Part shown: one piece after another, positions 1-7,505 of the stretch
Layout of the letters: every line of letters begins with the position of its first letter
How positions within the stretch are numbered: position 1 is the first letter of the stretch
Position numbers and translations under genes: made by a program
NCBI RefSeq assembly: GCF_001437405.1
Contig: NZ_JQBY01000002.1
Span: 62,001-126,000, forward strand
Length of the DNA stretch: 64,000 bases
Source: Pediococcus ethanolidurans
GTDB lineage: Bacteria; Bacillota; Bacilli; Lactobacillales; Lactobacillaceae
Direction of reading: 5' to 3'
The notes under the pieces: model-generated
Databases searched by the model: none
Seen by the model: the letters and a program-made list of their open reading frames with translations, nothing else
Told to the model about the DNA's origin: nothing

Positions 1-9
1 TTTTTTAAG

Positions 10-1398
10 TTACTTAATACGTTCATGTCTGTGCCGAATAAGATAGATCAAAGTAGCCATTATTAAAACCACAGCTCCTACAATAACGGAAATACGTGTA
101 TCCGGATTAATGAACATAAAAACCACAATAACAGTCAACATCACAATCGCAAAGTAATTGGAATAAGGGAAAAATGGCAATTTGAATGGATGTGTACCCA
201 TCAAACTCGCATTATTTTCTCGAAAACGCAGTTCGGCTAAAAGGATGACAAACCACGGTACCATTCCAGGTAAAACTGATGAACTAAAAACAACCACAAA
301 TAAGTTGGAAGTCGATTTACTGAAAATCGAAGTCACTGTATCAATAATGAAACCGATCAAAATTCCACCTGAAATGCCAAGAATGGCAATGTTTGGAACC
401 ACTTGTTTAGATAACCGACCAAACAACTTTGGTGCTTCTCCTTCGTGAGCTAACTTAAAAAGCATGCGGCTTGAGGAATAAATACCAGAATTGGCACCAG
501 ATAAAGCAGCTGTTAGAACAACAAAATTGATGACCGCCGCAGCTGAGGTAATGCCGACTTTTGCAAAGGTTGACACAAAGGGTGATCCAACTGCACTAAG
601 GTGATTCCACGGATAAATTGTCACAATTACAAAAATTGCACCCACATAAAAAATTAAAATACGCCAAAGCACCGATTTTACAGATTTCACGATTGCTTCT
701 TGAGGATTAGCAACTTCTCCAGCTGAAATTCCAAGAAGTTCAATGCCTTGATAAGAACCAACAATAATCGACATAGAAAAGAAGAATCCTTTGAAACCAC
801 CAGTAAAGAAGCCGCCATGACGCCAAAGATTACTGAAACCAGTTGGATGGCCGCCATTACCAAAGCCAAAAAAGATAACCATGAAGCCTAAAACAATCAT
901 CATGATAATTGTGATGACTTTAATCATTGCAAACCAAAACTCTAGTGACCCATAGGCTTTGGCGCTGGCTAGATTAGCAAGTACTAAAAATAAAATAATG
1001 AGAATTCCAGCAACAAAAGAATTGATATTAGGCCACCAGTATTTAAGGTACTCAGTCGCCGCAACAACTTCGGACATGCCAACTACAATATATTCAAAAA
1101 CATTGGCCCACTTTGCTAGATAACCTGCAATAGGATGGACATATTCAGTCGCATAATCTGCGAAAGAGCCAGTGCCCGGATTAATATAGATCATTTCACC
1201 AAGCGCTCGCATGACAATATAAAGAATTAGGCCAACAAACATATATGCTAGTAAAACGGATGGTCCCGTCCACTTGATTGTGGAGGCTGATCCCATAAAC
1301 AGGCCAACACCTATAGCGCCGCCTAAAGAAATCATTTCCATTTGACCAGCCGTCATTGAACGTTGTAACTTTGGTGCCTGATTTGAATTTTGTTTCAT
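10..1398 (-). CDS. APC-family amino acid permease
   Basis: A 462-residue polytopic membrane protein of the amino acid-polyamine-organocation superfamily, which imports amino acids with protons. The N-terminal stretch MISLGGAIGVGLFMGSAS is the typical first unwound helix of the AAT-type permeases, followed by GPSVLLAY and about 12 hydrophobic segments. It ends with a basic tail. The ATG at 1398 follows a strong AGGAGG at 1403-1408. The gene is alone on its strand, with an inverted repeat in its leader. The substrate cannot be read from sequence; full length, no damage seen. Confidence 0.9.
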   Translation of the reverse strand: MKQNSNQAPKLQRSMTAGQMEMISLGGAIGVGLFMGSASTIKWTGPSVLLAYMFVGLILYIVMRALGEMIYINPGTGSFADYATEYVHPIAGYLAKWANVFEYIVVGMSEVVAATEYLKYWWPNINSFVAGILIILFLVLANLASAKAYGSLEFWFAMIKVITIIMMIVLGFMVIFFGFGNGGHPTGFSNLWRHGGFFTGGFKGFFFSMSIIVGSYQGIELLGISAGEVANPQEAIVKSVKSVLWRILIFYVGAIFVIVTIYPWNHLSAVGSPFVSTFAKVGITSAAAVINFVVLTAALSGANSGIYSSSRMLFKLAHEGEAPKLFGRLSKQVVPNIAILGISGGILIGFIIDTVTSIFSKSTSNLFVVVFSSSVLPGMVPWFVILLAELRFRENNASLMGTHPFKLPFFPYSNYFAIVMLTVIVVFMFINPDTRISVIVGAVVLIMATLIYLIRHRHERIK

Positions 1399-1422
1399 TA
1401 TTCCTCCTAAAGACCGTCGTTT

Positions 1423-1456
1423 TTCAAGTAACGCGTGGCACCTTTTATTACTTGAA
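1423..1456 (-). promoter_or_regulatory. Leader inverted repeat upstream of the permease
   Basis: The arms ttcaagtaa (1423-1431) and ttacttgaa (1448-1456) are a perfect 9-bp inverted repeat with a 16-nt loop, just before the permease ribosome site. There is no T-run, so it is not an intrinsic terminator. It may be a leader hairpin or an operator. Confidence 0.45.
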
Positions 1457-1554
1457 TCTATTCACGACAAATAAAGATAATATTAATATAGTAAAATATA
1501 ATTTTGCCTTAATCAAATTTTAATTTTTAAGATCAAATGAACCTAGTTCAAAAA

Positions 1555-1594
1555 AACAGCCTAAGATTAATTTTATGACCAATCTTAGGCTGTT
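1555..1594. terminator. Bidirectional terminator
   Basis: A 14-bp stem (aacagcctaagatt pairing with aatcttaggctgtt) has a 12-nt loop, an A-run on the left and a T-run on the right. It lies downstream of the minus-strand lipoprotein gene and probably ends its transcript. Confidence 0.85.
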
Positions 1595-1634
1595 TTCAGT
1601 TTGATATTTTTAATTTGTACTTTTAAAAAAATTT

Positions 1635-2660
1635 TTATTGATCTTCGTCTCTGGTTTTGACCTCATCACCGAACTGAAAATCTTTCATTTGTTTGGCAAG
1701 CGCTTCACTACGATACGCATTACTATCAAACCATGGAGCGGCCCCACTTGCCATCATCATTACTGGAATTTGTCGACCATCATAATAATGATAGCGGACA
1801 TATTCTGAATCCCCATCACCCGCATTTTGATGCGCACCACGAATATTTAGCCATTTTGATTTGGTACTCTTGAGGTAGCTTAGTTTTACATCACTTATTT
1901 TTTCTGAAGTTACATGTTCTACATTCTTGCTATAAGTATCGTAGTAGTACCAAGTTCCTTTATAAGCACTTGGCCACTGCTGAGGCGATGAATTTACGTC
2001 ACTACTTACATCACTATTTAAAGAAGCGTCAGTTAAAACTGCTGGTTCACTACCCGTCAAAATTTTTGCGAAACCTGTCTGGAGAGCCGAATTTTGTGTG
2101 TCTTGAATATCCAAAACGCCACCATTTGTAGTTTGTGTCATAAATACAACTGGCTGGCCATTATGAATGCAGAATAAATAGGTTGTTGGAAAATGTGTTC
2201 CAGAAACACCACCGGTTGCAACTTCCACAATTTGGTATTCACTACCATTTTCGCCATTTTTAGACCAAGTTAAATGTACTGAGGTGCTTCCCCATTTAAC
2301 GTGGCCGTCAAGATCACCATTTTCAAGCACTTTTGGAAATATAAATCCCAAATGATCTGGTTGATCTCCTTTATAAGTTCCCTTATAAGTTTGGCCCATA
2401 TCTGTTTGCCACGTTTGCATGAATTTCGCTAATTTTTGCCGCTTTGTTTGATTCCAAACGGTCGTTGCTACTTTTGTTTTTGTAGTTACCCGTTTAGCAG
2501 ACTTACTTGAACTAGTTTTTTTAGCCGCCTGGCCATTCTTTTTTACAGTTGTCGACTGCACCGTTTTTGAACTACCCTTACTTGCCTGTTTGTTAGCGTT
2601 AGTTGAACATCCAGTCAAAACAAGTAAGCTAACCAATAAACTCCACCATATTTTTTTCAT
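1635..2660 (-). CDS. DUF4767-type lipoprotein
   Basis: A 341-residue secreted lipoprotein. The signal peptide MKKIWWSLLVSLLVLTGC carries a lipobox (LTGC), predicting lipidation at Cys18 and anchoring to the outer face of the membrane. A Ser/Lys/Thr-rich linker follows (about 20-65). A region starting WNQTKRQKLAKFMQTW and containing GHVKWG and IHNGQPVVF resembles the DUF4767 domain common in lactobacilli; function unknown. The C-terminal part (from about 225) is a separate globular region. It is transcribed alone and ends at the hairpin at 1555-1594. Confidence 0.8.
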   Translation of the reverse strand: MKKIWWSLLVSLLVLTGCSTNANKQASKGSSKTVQSTTVKKNGQAAKKTSSSKSAKRVTTKTKVATTVWNQTKRQKLAKFMQTWQTDMGQTYKGTYKGDQPDHLGFIFPKVLENGDLDGHVKWGSTSVHLTWSKNGENGSEYQIVEVATGGVSGTHFPTTYLFCIHNGQPVVFMTQTTNGGVLDIQDTQNSALQTGFAKILTGSEPAVLTDASLNSDVSSDVNSSPQQWPSAYKGTWYYYDTYSKNVEHVTSEKISDVKLSYLKSTKSKWLNIRGAHQNAGDGDSEYVRYHYYDGRQIPVMMMASGAAPWFDSNAYRSEALAKQMKDFQFGDEVKTRDEDQ

Positions 2661-2668
2661 AACATTTA

Positions 2669-2697
2669 AATAACCATTCCCGCACGTTTGGTTATTT
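2669..2697 (-). promoter_or_regulatory. Leader hairpin before the lipoprotein gene
   Basis: On the minus strand AATAACC and GGTTATT form a 7-bp inverted repeat right before the start of the lipoprotein gene. It could fold in the mRNA leader. A second imperfect dyad (atatcact/agtggtat, 2742-2760) lies beside a TATAAT-like element further upstream. Confidence 0.35.
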
Positions 2698-2873
2698 CCC
2701 CCTACCTTCTAATTGTTTTAAATATAAATCACACAATAATTATATCACTATAAGTGGTATTAATTACTATGCTTTTACAATACTAGAAATCAATCTAACT
2801 CTAAAATTTGTTTATCATAAGCAAACATGCTATTTTTAGCTTAAACTAATCTCCTAAAGGAAACGGGATCATT

Positions 2874-3059
2874 ATGACAAAATATATTTCATTTATTATT
2901 CTTAGCAGTGTAATTATCACCTTTGTCTTAACTAAATTACTAAAATTTACGGATGCTAACTTGCTTGTTAATTTTGTCCTTTATTTAATCGTTACCGTTT
3001 CTATCACAGCTTTACTAACAATCTTTAGCCCAACGTTTCGAAAATTCTGGCATTCTTAA
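2874..3059 (+). CDS. Small two-helix membrane protein
   Basis: A 61-residue protein made almost wholly of two hydrophobic segments (about 5-22 and 29-52) with a short basic C-terminus. The ATG follows AAAGGA at a normal distance, and the ORF is flanked by genes on the opposite strand. Family not recognised. The ribosome site and clean membrane-protein composition support a real gene, but length makes this uncertain. Confidence 0.5.
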   Translation: MTKYISFIILSSVIITFVLTKLLKFTDANLLVNFVLYLIVTVSITALLTIFSPTFRKFWHS

Positions 3060-3106
3060 GCTCATAAAATTATCTAATCAATTATTCTGACTTAACTCTT
3101 GTCTTA

Positions 3107-3577
3107 TTAAAAATCAGTTTCTCGCCAATCGATCTTACCATTTTCATAACTGCTTGGTTCTAACAAGCTACTGACTAGAGCCTTTTTCAAAACTGTATTA
3201 AAGTCCTCCTGCGCTTTTTGAAAAGTAGTATGCGCCAGCGCTTCGCTACGCTGAATATGAGCATCATCGCCCGGAAATACTTGTTTTGCCAAATGAAGCT
3301 CCGGTAACTGCAATGTCCCAACATTATCAACAGCCTGACTAATATCATATAAAGAAATTTCAGTCACTGGTCTTTTAAGGGTATAGCCCCCATCTTTATT
3401 TGCGCTTGAATTGACCAAACCGGCCACCACTAATTTTCTTAAAACTTTTTTCAAATATGAATCGGATACTTTTAATCGTTGACTGAGTAACTGACTTTTT
3501 AAGGGCAGGTGATCCTTTTGCAAAGCCAAAATTAGAATGACATAAATTCCCTGTTCAACGCTTTTATTTAGTTTCAT
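3107..3577 (-). CDS. Rrf2-family transcriptional regulator
   Basis: A 156-residue Rrf2-type DNA-binding protein. The N-terminal winged helix-turn-helix (about 1-70) includes SDSYLKKVLRKLVVAGLV and the wing NKDGGYTLKRP, both typical of the family. There is no cysteine, so it cannot carry the Fe-S cluster of IscR/NsrR and resembles the cluster-free members. It is the last gene of a three-gene minus-strand unit with two NAD(P)-binding proteins. It probably represses its own operon through the 30-bp palindrome at 4984-5013, which is inference from position. Confidence 0.85.
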   Translation of the reverse strand: MKLNKSVEQGIYVILILALQKDHLPLKSQLLSQRLKVSDSYLKKVLRKLVVAGLVNSSANKDGGYTLKRPVTEISLYDISQAVDNVGTLQLPELHLAKQVFPGDDAHIQRSEALAHTTFQKAQEDFNTVLKKALVSSLLEPSSYENGKIDWRETDF

Positions 3578-3619
3578 CGTTACCCTTCCGTTCCGTTAGT
3601 TTATCTCCATTTTAACTGA

Positions 3620-4369
3620 TTAGTTTTTAAAATAATCCAAATATTTGGCAAACTCCGGATGATTTTTAAGAACTTTTTCAACCGTTTTTGGATCTTTAGC
3701 TAATTGTTGGAGTTGTTCAAATTCAGACAGTTTACTGCCCTGATTATTGGGATAAAAAATTTCGGCGTTATTTCGCTGTTGAGCTGCCTCAACATACGCA
3801 TTTGCAACTTTAATAGGTTGCATTGCAGCACCCACATCTGCGATTCCTTGAATAGTTAATAAACCCACATAAATTCCTTTTTCTTTAAGTACATCGTGAA
3901 GTGACAAAACATAGCTTCGCAGTGCAGCTTTTGTTAAGGATAATGTAGTGGTCAAAGCACTTGGGTGTAATGCTGCTCCGCCACCTGTCACCAAAATTGT
4001 TTGAGGTCGTTTTGTGTTCACAAATTGTTGACAAGCATCAATGCATCCCAAAACATTTGTTTCAAATGTCGCTTTAATATCATCTAATGAAGAGGTCAAA
4101 GGATCATCCAACGCTGTGTTGCCAACATTATAAATTAATGTATCCACTTCAGACTCATCCTGAAATAGTTGCTGTACTTGCTCATGTTTAGTGACATCCA
4201 CTGCATGACAACTGGCCTTAATTTCATTCTCAGCAAGTTCTTCTTGATATTCTGTTAAGCGCCCCGAATTTCTGGCAACCAACACAATTGTATTACCTTG
4301 TTCACCAAATTTTTGTGCTAAAGCCAAGCCAAAGCCTGGTCCAACACCCATAATCATAACTTTTTTCAT
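3620..4369 (-). CDS. SDR-fold protein lacking the catalytic Ser/Tyr
   Basis: A 249-residue short-chain dehydrogenase/reductase fold. The nucleotide loop is GVGPGFG (residues 8-14), followed by VARNSGRL and the NVG motif at 81-83. In the active site the usual Ser is replaced (VTGGGAALHP) and the YxxxK motif reads LSLTK: Lys147 is kept but residue 143 is Leu instead of Tyr. Classical SDR catalysis is therefore unlikely. Its ATG shares one base with the stop of the upstream gene (TAATG), so the two are translationally coupled. It may act as a nucleotide-sensing or divergent oxidoreductase. Confidence 0.8.
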   Translation of the reverse strand: MKKVMIMGVGPGFGLALAQKFGEQGNTIVLVARNSGRLTEYQEELAENEIKASCHAVDVTKHEQVQQLFQDESEVDTLIYNVGNTALDDPLTSSLDDIKATFETNVLGCIDACQQFVNTKRPQTILVTGGGAALHPSALTTTLSLTKAALRSYVLSLHDVLKEKGIYVGLLTIQGIADVGAAMQPIKVANAYVEAAQQRNNAEIFYPNNQGSKLSEFEQLQQLAKDPKTVEKVLKNHPEFAKYLDYFKN

Positions 4370-4962
4370 TATTTAACCTCCTCTTCACCAACTGTTAAAA
4401 GTCCCTCAAGTAATTCATTTACAACATGGTGAATTTCAACAGGTTTCATATTTACATTGAAAATACCAAAGAAACGAAGTAATGGTACCATGCGACTCAT
4501 TTGGTCTTTTCTACCCGCACCATAGACTAAAGTGGGTTCCACAATTGCAAGTGGTACTGTACTTTGTCGCAAATCCCCAATCAATCGTTTTTTAGTATTC
4601 AAAAAATACTTCGGACCAAGCTTACCACCAATGAACCCCATTGCCTTGGCATTGTGTGTTTCAGCAAGTCGTTTCATTAACATCGCAGGTTGATCATTCA
4701 CTTTTTTCGATAAAATAACATCTTTTTCTGGTCGTCCGATCAAGTCCACAATGTAGTCAAATTTTGTTGGTAACGCGTCATCGACCGCACCATGATCAGT
4801 TAAATCTACTGCAACATTTGTGATTTCAGGCAATTTAAGTTGATTATTTCCTGATCTGGAAAGCACAATAAATTGTGCCGATTTGTCCCTGTCGTGCCAT
4901 GCTTTCGTTAACTCGCGGCCAATATACCCATTTCCACCAAGTAATACAATTATTTTTTTCAT
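4369..4962 (-). CDS. NAD(P)-binding epimerase/NmrA-like protein
   Basis: A 197-residue atypical SDR. A Rossmann loop GGNGYIG is at residues 9-15; later motifs are VLSRSG, the acidic strand VDLTD, and IVEPTLVYG, which takes the place of the epimerase-type YxxxK region. It is short for the NAD-dependent epimerase family. It is the first gene of the minus-strand unit, driven by a promoter with TTGACA at 5029-5034 and TATTAT at 5006-5011. Substrate unknown. Confidence 0.8.
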   Translation of the reverse strand: MKKIIVLLGGNGYIGRELTKAWHDRDKSAQFIVLSRSGNNQLKLPEITNVAVDLTDHGAVDDALPTKFDYIVDLIGRPEKDVILSKKVNDQPAMLMKRLAETHNAKAMGFIGGKLGPKYFLNTKKRLIGDLRQSTVPLAIVEPTLVYGAGRKDQMSRMVPLLRFFGIFNVNMKPVEIHHVVNELLEGLLTVGEEEVK

Positions 4963-4983
4963 TTAAATAGCCTCTTTTCTATA

Positions 4984-5013
4984 GATATTATATATCCATG
5001 GATACATAATATC
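4984..5013 (-). promoter_or_regulatory. 30-bp palindromic operator over the -10 of the SDR/Rrf2 operon
   Basis: Positions 4984-5013 form a palindrome in which 14 of 15 base pairs match (mismatch 4992/5005); the core TATCCATGGATA is perfect. It covers the -10 box (5006-5011) and the predicted transcription start of the minus-strand operon, whose -35 TTGACA is at 5029-5034 (17-bp spacer). This is a classic repressor placement; the Rrf2 protein at 3107-3577 is the likely binder. Confidence 0.75.
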
Positions 5014-5073
5014 CTCGATAATTAATTTTGTCAATTTTTTCGTTTAAAAAAATCAACAAAATTCAAAGTTACC

Positions 5074-5130
5074 TGTTGACTTAAAAACAACACGTGGTAT
5101 GATATAGATGTTGATTATAAAACAACACGT
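5074..5130 (+). promoter_or_regulatory. Promoter with two tandem dyad operators for the NmrA/Rrf2 operon
   Basis: The promoter is TTGACT (5076-5081), a 16-bp spacer and TATGAT (5098-5103). Two copies of TGTTG-N9-CAACACGT lie at 5074-5095 and 5109-5130, exactly 35 bp apart. One overlaps the -35 and spacer; the other sits at and just after the start site. The Rrf2 regulator at 6021-6449 is the likely ligand. Confidence 0.7.
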
Positions 5131-5154
5131 TAATTTGAAAGGAAGAATTTATTT

Positions 5155-6012
5155 ATGAATTATGCAATTACTGCTGCAACTGGTAACTTTGGTCAAACTG
5201 CTGTACAAGAACTTTTAAAATCTGCAGGTAGCGATAACGTTATTGCTATCGCCCGCAATGTCGAAAAAGCAAAAAAACTATTGCCTCAAGGTATTGAAAT
5301 CCGTCAAGGTGATTATGCGGATGAAGCTTCTATGGAAAAAGCATTGCAAAGTGTCGATCGTTTACTCTTCATTTCTTCTCAACCTGGTGGTAAAGTGACT
5401 CGTGCCGCTCAACATCAAAATGTTGTTAAAGCTTTAGCAGCCAACAAAGTTAGTTTTGTTGCTTACACCAGTTTTCCAAATGCACAAACCTCTACTAGTG
5501 CATTGGCTGATGATCATAAACTAACTGAAAACGCCATTAAAGAAACTGGCGTTGCCCATGCCTTTCTTCGTAACAACTGGTATCTTGAAAACGAAATTGG
5601 CTTCTTAAAAAGTGGAGCTGCAAATCAATATGCTACTTACTGGGCCAATGGTAATGCTGGCTGGGCGTTAGAACGTGAATTTGCCACAGCAGCTGCCAAA
5701 GTGTTAACATTAAGCGATCCAAAGGAAGTTTACGAGTTTGCAGGTTCGGCGCGTTCCTACGAAGATCTGGGCGCAGCATTAAAACAAGCAACAGGTAATG
5801 ATTTTGAAGTCAAACAAGTTACTGCCAAAGAATATCAAGCCGGATTAGAAAAAACTGGATTGGATAGCAACATGGCGGCCCTCTTCACTTCATTTCAAGA
5901 ACCAATCAATGATGGCTCTTTGAATGAAAATTCAAATGACTTAGAAACTGTCCTCGGCCACGAACTCACTAACTTGCCGGATGCAATCAACGAAATTCTT
6001 AATCGAAACTAG
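5155..6012 (+). CDS. NmrA-like NAD(P)H oxidoreductase (QorB type)
   Basis: A 285-residue atypical SDR of the NmrA/QOR2 class, which reduces quinones with NADPH or senses the nucleotide. The start MNYAITAATGNFGQTAV carries the glycine motif TAATGNFG; ARNVEKA, a GDYAD acidic strand, ISSQPG and YTSFPNA follow, and FLRNNWYLEN is typical of the QOR2 group. It has its own repressed promoter and lies 8 bp before an Rrf2 gene, so the two form an operon. Full length. Confidence 0.88.
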   Translation: MNYAITAATGNFGQTAVQELLKSAGSDNVIAIARNVEKAKKLLPQGIEIRQGDYADEASMEKALQSVDRLLFISSQPGGKVTRAAQHQNVVKALAANKVSFVAYTSFPNAQTSTSALADDHKLTENAIKETGVAHAFLRNNWYLENEIGFLKSGAANQYATYWANGNAGWALEREFATAAAKVLTLSDPKEVYEFAGSARSYEDLGAALKQATGNDFEVKQVTAKEYQAGLEKTGLDSNMAALFTSFQEPINDGSLNENSNDLETVLGHELTNLPDAINEILNRN

Positions 6013-6020
6013 GTGCAATC

Positions 6021-6449
6021 ATGAAGTACTCCCACAAGTTAAGCGACGCTATTCATATCCTGGCTTATCTCATCGTTTACAAAGACGGCGATCTTTCTAG
6101 CAAGGCAATTGCTGCAAGTATTGAAGCAAATGCGAGTGTTGTCCGGAATTTGATGTCTGATTTGCGAAAAGCCGGGTTAATTCGTACGCAACCTGGAAGT
6201 GCAAACACCACACTGAATGTTGATCCCAAACAGATTACCCTTTTGAATGTTTATCAAGCCATTAGTATGGATCATAATTTACTACACATTGATCCTAAAA
6301 CAAATCCACAGTGTATTGTGGGTGGTAATATTCAAGACACATTAAATAAGTACTATGCAGATATTGAAGAAACTGCTTTTCAACGAATGAATGAAATTAC
6401 CATTCAAGACATCACTGACGATATTTTGACCCGCCAAAAAACAAAATGA
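6021..6449 (+). CDS. Rrf2-family transcriptional regulator
   Basis: A 142-residue Rrf2 protein. The winged helix-turn-helix spans about 1-70 (SSKAIAASIEANASVVRNLM, then LRKAGLIRTQPG). Only one cysteine is present (in PQCIVGG), so an Fe-S cluster with three Cys ligands is ruled out. It follows the NmrA-type gene by 8 bp and is probably an autorepressor acting on the paired TGTTG-N9-CAACA sites. It mirrors the divergent module at 3107-4962. Confidence 0.85.
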   Translation: MKYSHKLSDAIHILAYLIVYKDGDLSSKAIAASIEANASVVRNLMSDLRKAGLIRTQPGSANTTLNVDPKQITLLNVYQAISMDHNLLHIDPKTNPQCIVGGNIQDTLNKYYADIEETAFQRMNEITIQDITDDILTRQKTK

Positions 6450-6469
6450 TACAAGCATATGAACAAACA

Positions 6470-6500
6470 AGAGACTGAAAAATTTTTCCAGTCTCTTTAT
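6470..6500 (+). terminator. Intrinsic terminator after the Rrf2 gene
   Basis: The stem agagactg/cagtctct (6470-6477 and 6489-6496), with A/T-rich inner pairs, is followed by a short T-rich tail. Confidence 0.8.
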
Positions 6501-6549
6501 TTGTCTCCGAACTTTAGTGATCAAAATCGGAGAAAAAGTTTTATTTTAT

Positions 6550-6600
6550 TGTTTATGAATAATTATATATTGTTTATCGATAATCTGAATGCTATAATCA
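6550..6600 (+). promoter_or_regulatory. Promoter with two 16-bp repeats before the DUF2975/HTH pair
   Basis: TTGTTT (6572-6577), a 17-bp spacer and TATAAT (6595-6600) make a good promoter. Two near-identical 16-mers, ATTGTTTATGAATAAT (6550-6565) and ATTGTTTATCGATAAT (6571-6586), start 21 bp apart, two helical turns, and the second covers the -35. Its centre TTATCGATAA is palindromic. Probably the binding site of the HTH protein encoded downstream. Confidence 0.6.
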
Positions 6601-6627
6601 GCTTATTCAAAAACTGAGGTGATCATC

Positions 6628-7098
6628 ATGAAATTTCGACGCACAATTTTAGATTTAGCTTTACTTTTTATCACAGGTGTCATTTGGCTGGTTGGCTTTT
6701 TGTATCTAATTCAAATTTTCACTTCTAAGAGTCTTGAGCATCCCGTTGTCATTAGTTTTTTAGGAATCACCATTTTGGGAACCGTTATTTTTGGAACGCA
6801 AATCATGTTTTTCTTGCATCGCATGCTCCGGTTAATCATTGATCATCAGGCCTTTTCTCAAAAATCCATTAAATTAGTAAAAAAAATTCGCCGTAATATT
6901 GGTTTTATTAGTGTTTGTTTTATTTTTGCCATGCCTTTTTTTATAACCATTGCTAATATCGAAAATGCTCCTGGTGTTGGTCTCATGGGATTTGCTCTAA
7001 TTTGCGTCCCATTTGCTGTCTATATCCTTTCTCAAATTATCGAAGATCTTTTTATAAGTGCTTTCAATCTACAAAAAGATCACGATTTGACAGTGTGA
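6628..7098 (+). CDS. DUF2975 membrane protein
   Basis: A 156-residue protein with four predicted membrane helices and a basic N-terminus. The pairing with a small Cro/CI-type regulator immediately downstream is characteristic of DUF2975 proteins of Firmicutes; their function is unknown. The ATG at 6628 follows GAGGTG at 6616-6621; an in-frame GTG at 6619 lies inside that site and is not used. The gap to the regulator is 12 bp. Confidence 0.8.
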   Translation: MKFRRTILDLALLFITGVIWLVGFLYLIQIFTSKSLEHPVVISFLGITILGTVIFGTQIMFFLHRMLRLIIDHQAFSQKSIKLVKKIRRNIGFISVCFIFAMPFFITIANIENAPGVGLMGFALICVPFAVYILSQIIEDLFISAFNLQKDHDLTV

Positions 7099-7110
7099 GG
7101 AGGTTTTTAA

Positions 7111-7329
7111 ATGGCAATTCAAATCGATCTGGACGTCGTTATGGCTCAAAAAAAGATGACTGTAACCCAATTAGCTAGCGCGGTGGGTATTACGATGGCA
7201 AATATTTCCATTTTAAAAACGGGTAAAGCAAGAGCAATTCGTTTTTCCACCTTAGAAAAAATTTGTGAAGTTCTTGACTGTCAACCTGGAGATATTTTAA
7301 AATATGTGCCGGATCACGAAGAACAGTAA
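7111..7329 (+). CDS. XRE-family HTH regulator (YozG-like)
   Basis: A 72-residue single-domain Cro/CI helix-turn-helix protein. The helices are MTVTQLASAVGIT, MANISILKTGKA and FSTLEKICEVLDCQPGDIL. The last motif is the hallmark of the small YozG-type regulators that accompany DUF2975 proteins. The start follows AGGAGG directly. It probably binds the two 16-bp repeats upstream of the pair. Confidence 0.88.
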   Translation: MAIQIDLDVVMAQKKMTVTQLASAVGITMANISILKTGKARAIRFSTLEKICEVLDCQPGDILKYVPDHEEQ

Positions 7330-7352
7330 TTTTTAAACAGAATACTTAAAGC

Positions 7353-7387
7353 CGAAGTTGAGAAAATTCTTTCAACTTCGATTTTTT
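7353..7387 (+). terminator. Intrinsic terminator
   Basis: The stem cgaagttga/tcaacttcg, with a 10-nt loop, is followed by ATTTTTT. It ends the DUF2975/HTH unit. Confidence 0.88.
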
Positions 7388-7505
7388 ATGTTTCAATCCA
7401 ATATTTGCGGAAAAGTATTTCGCCAGTTTTAAAAAGCGTTAAGATGAATCTGTACAAAAAATTTATAAAATAAGTAGCTTTGATAAAGATAAGGAGATTT
7501 TCAAA

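Noticed and set aside
1399-1520. T-box-like leader before the amino acid permease (a GGTGCCACGCG sequence in a hairpin loop)
   Set aside because: It lacks the conserved T-box bulge sequence (GGTGG-type), the specifier loop and a terminator; only a simple 9-bp hairpin is present.
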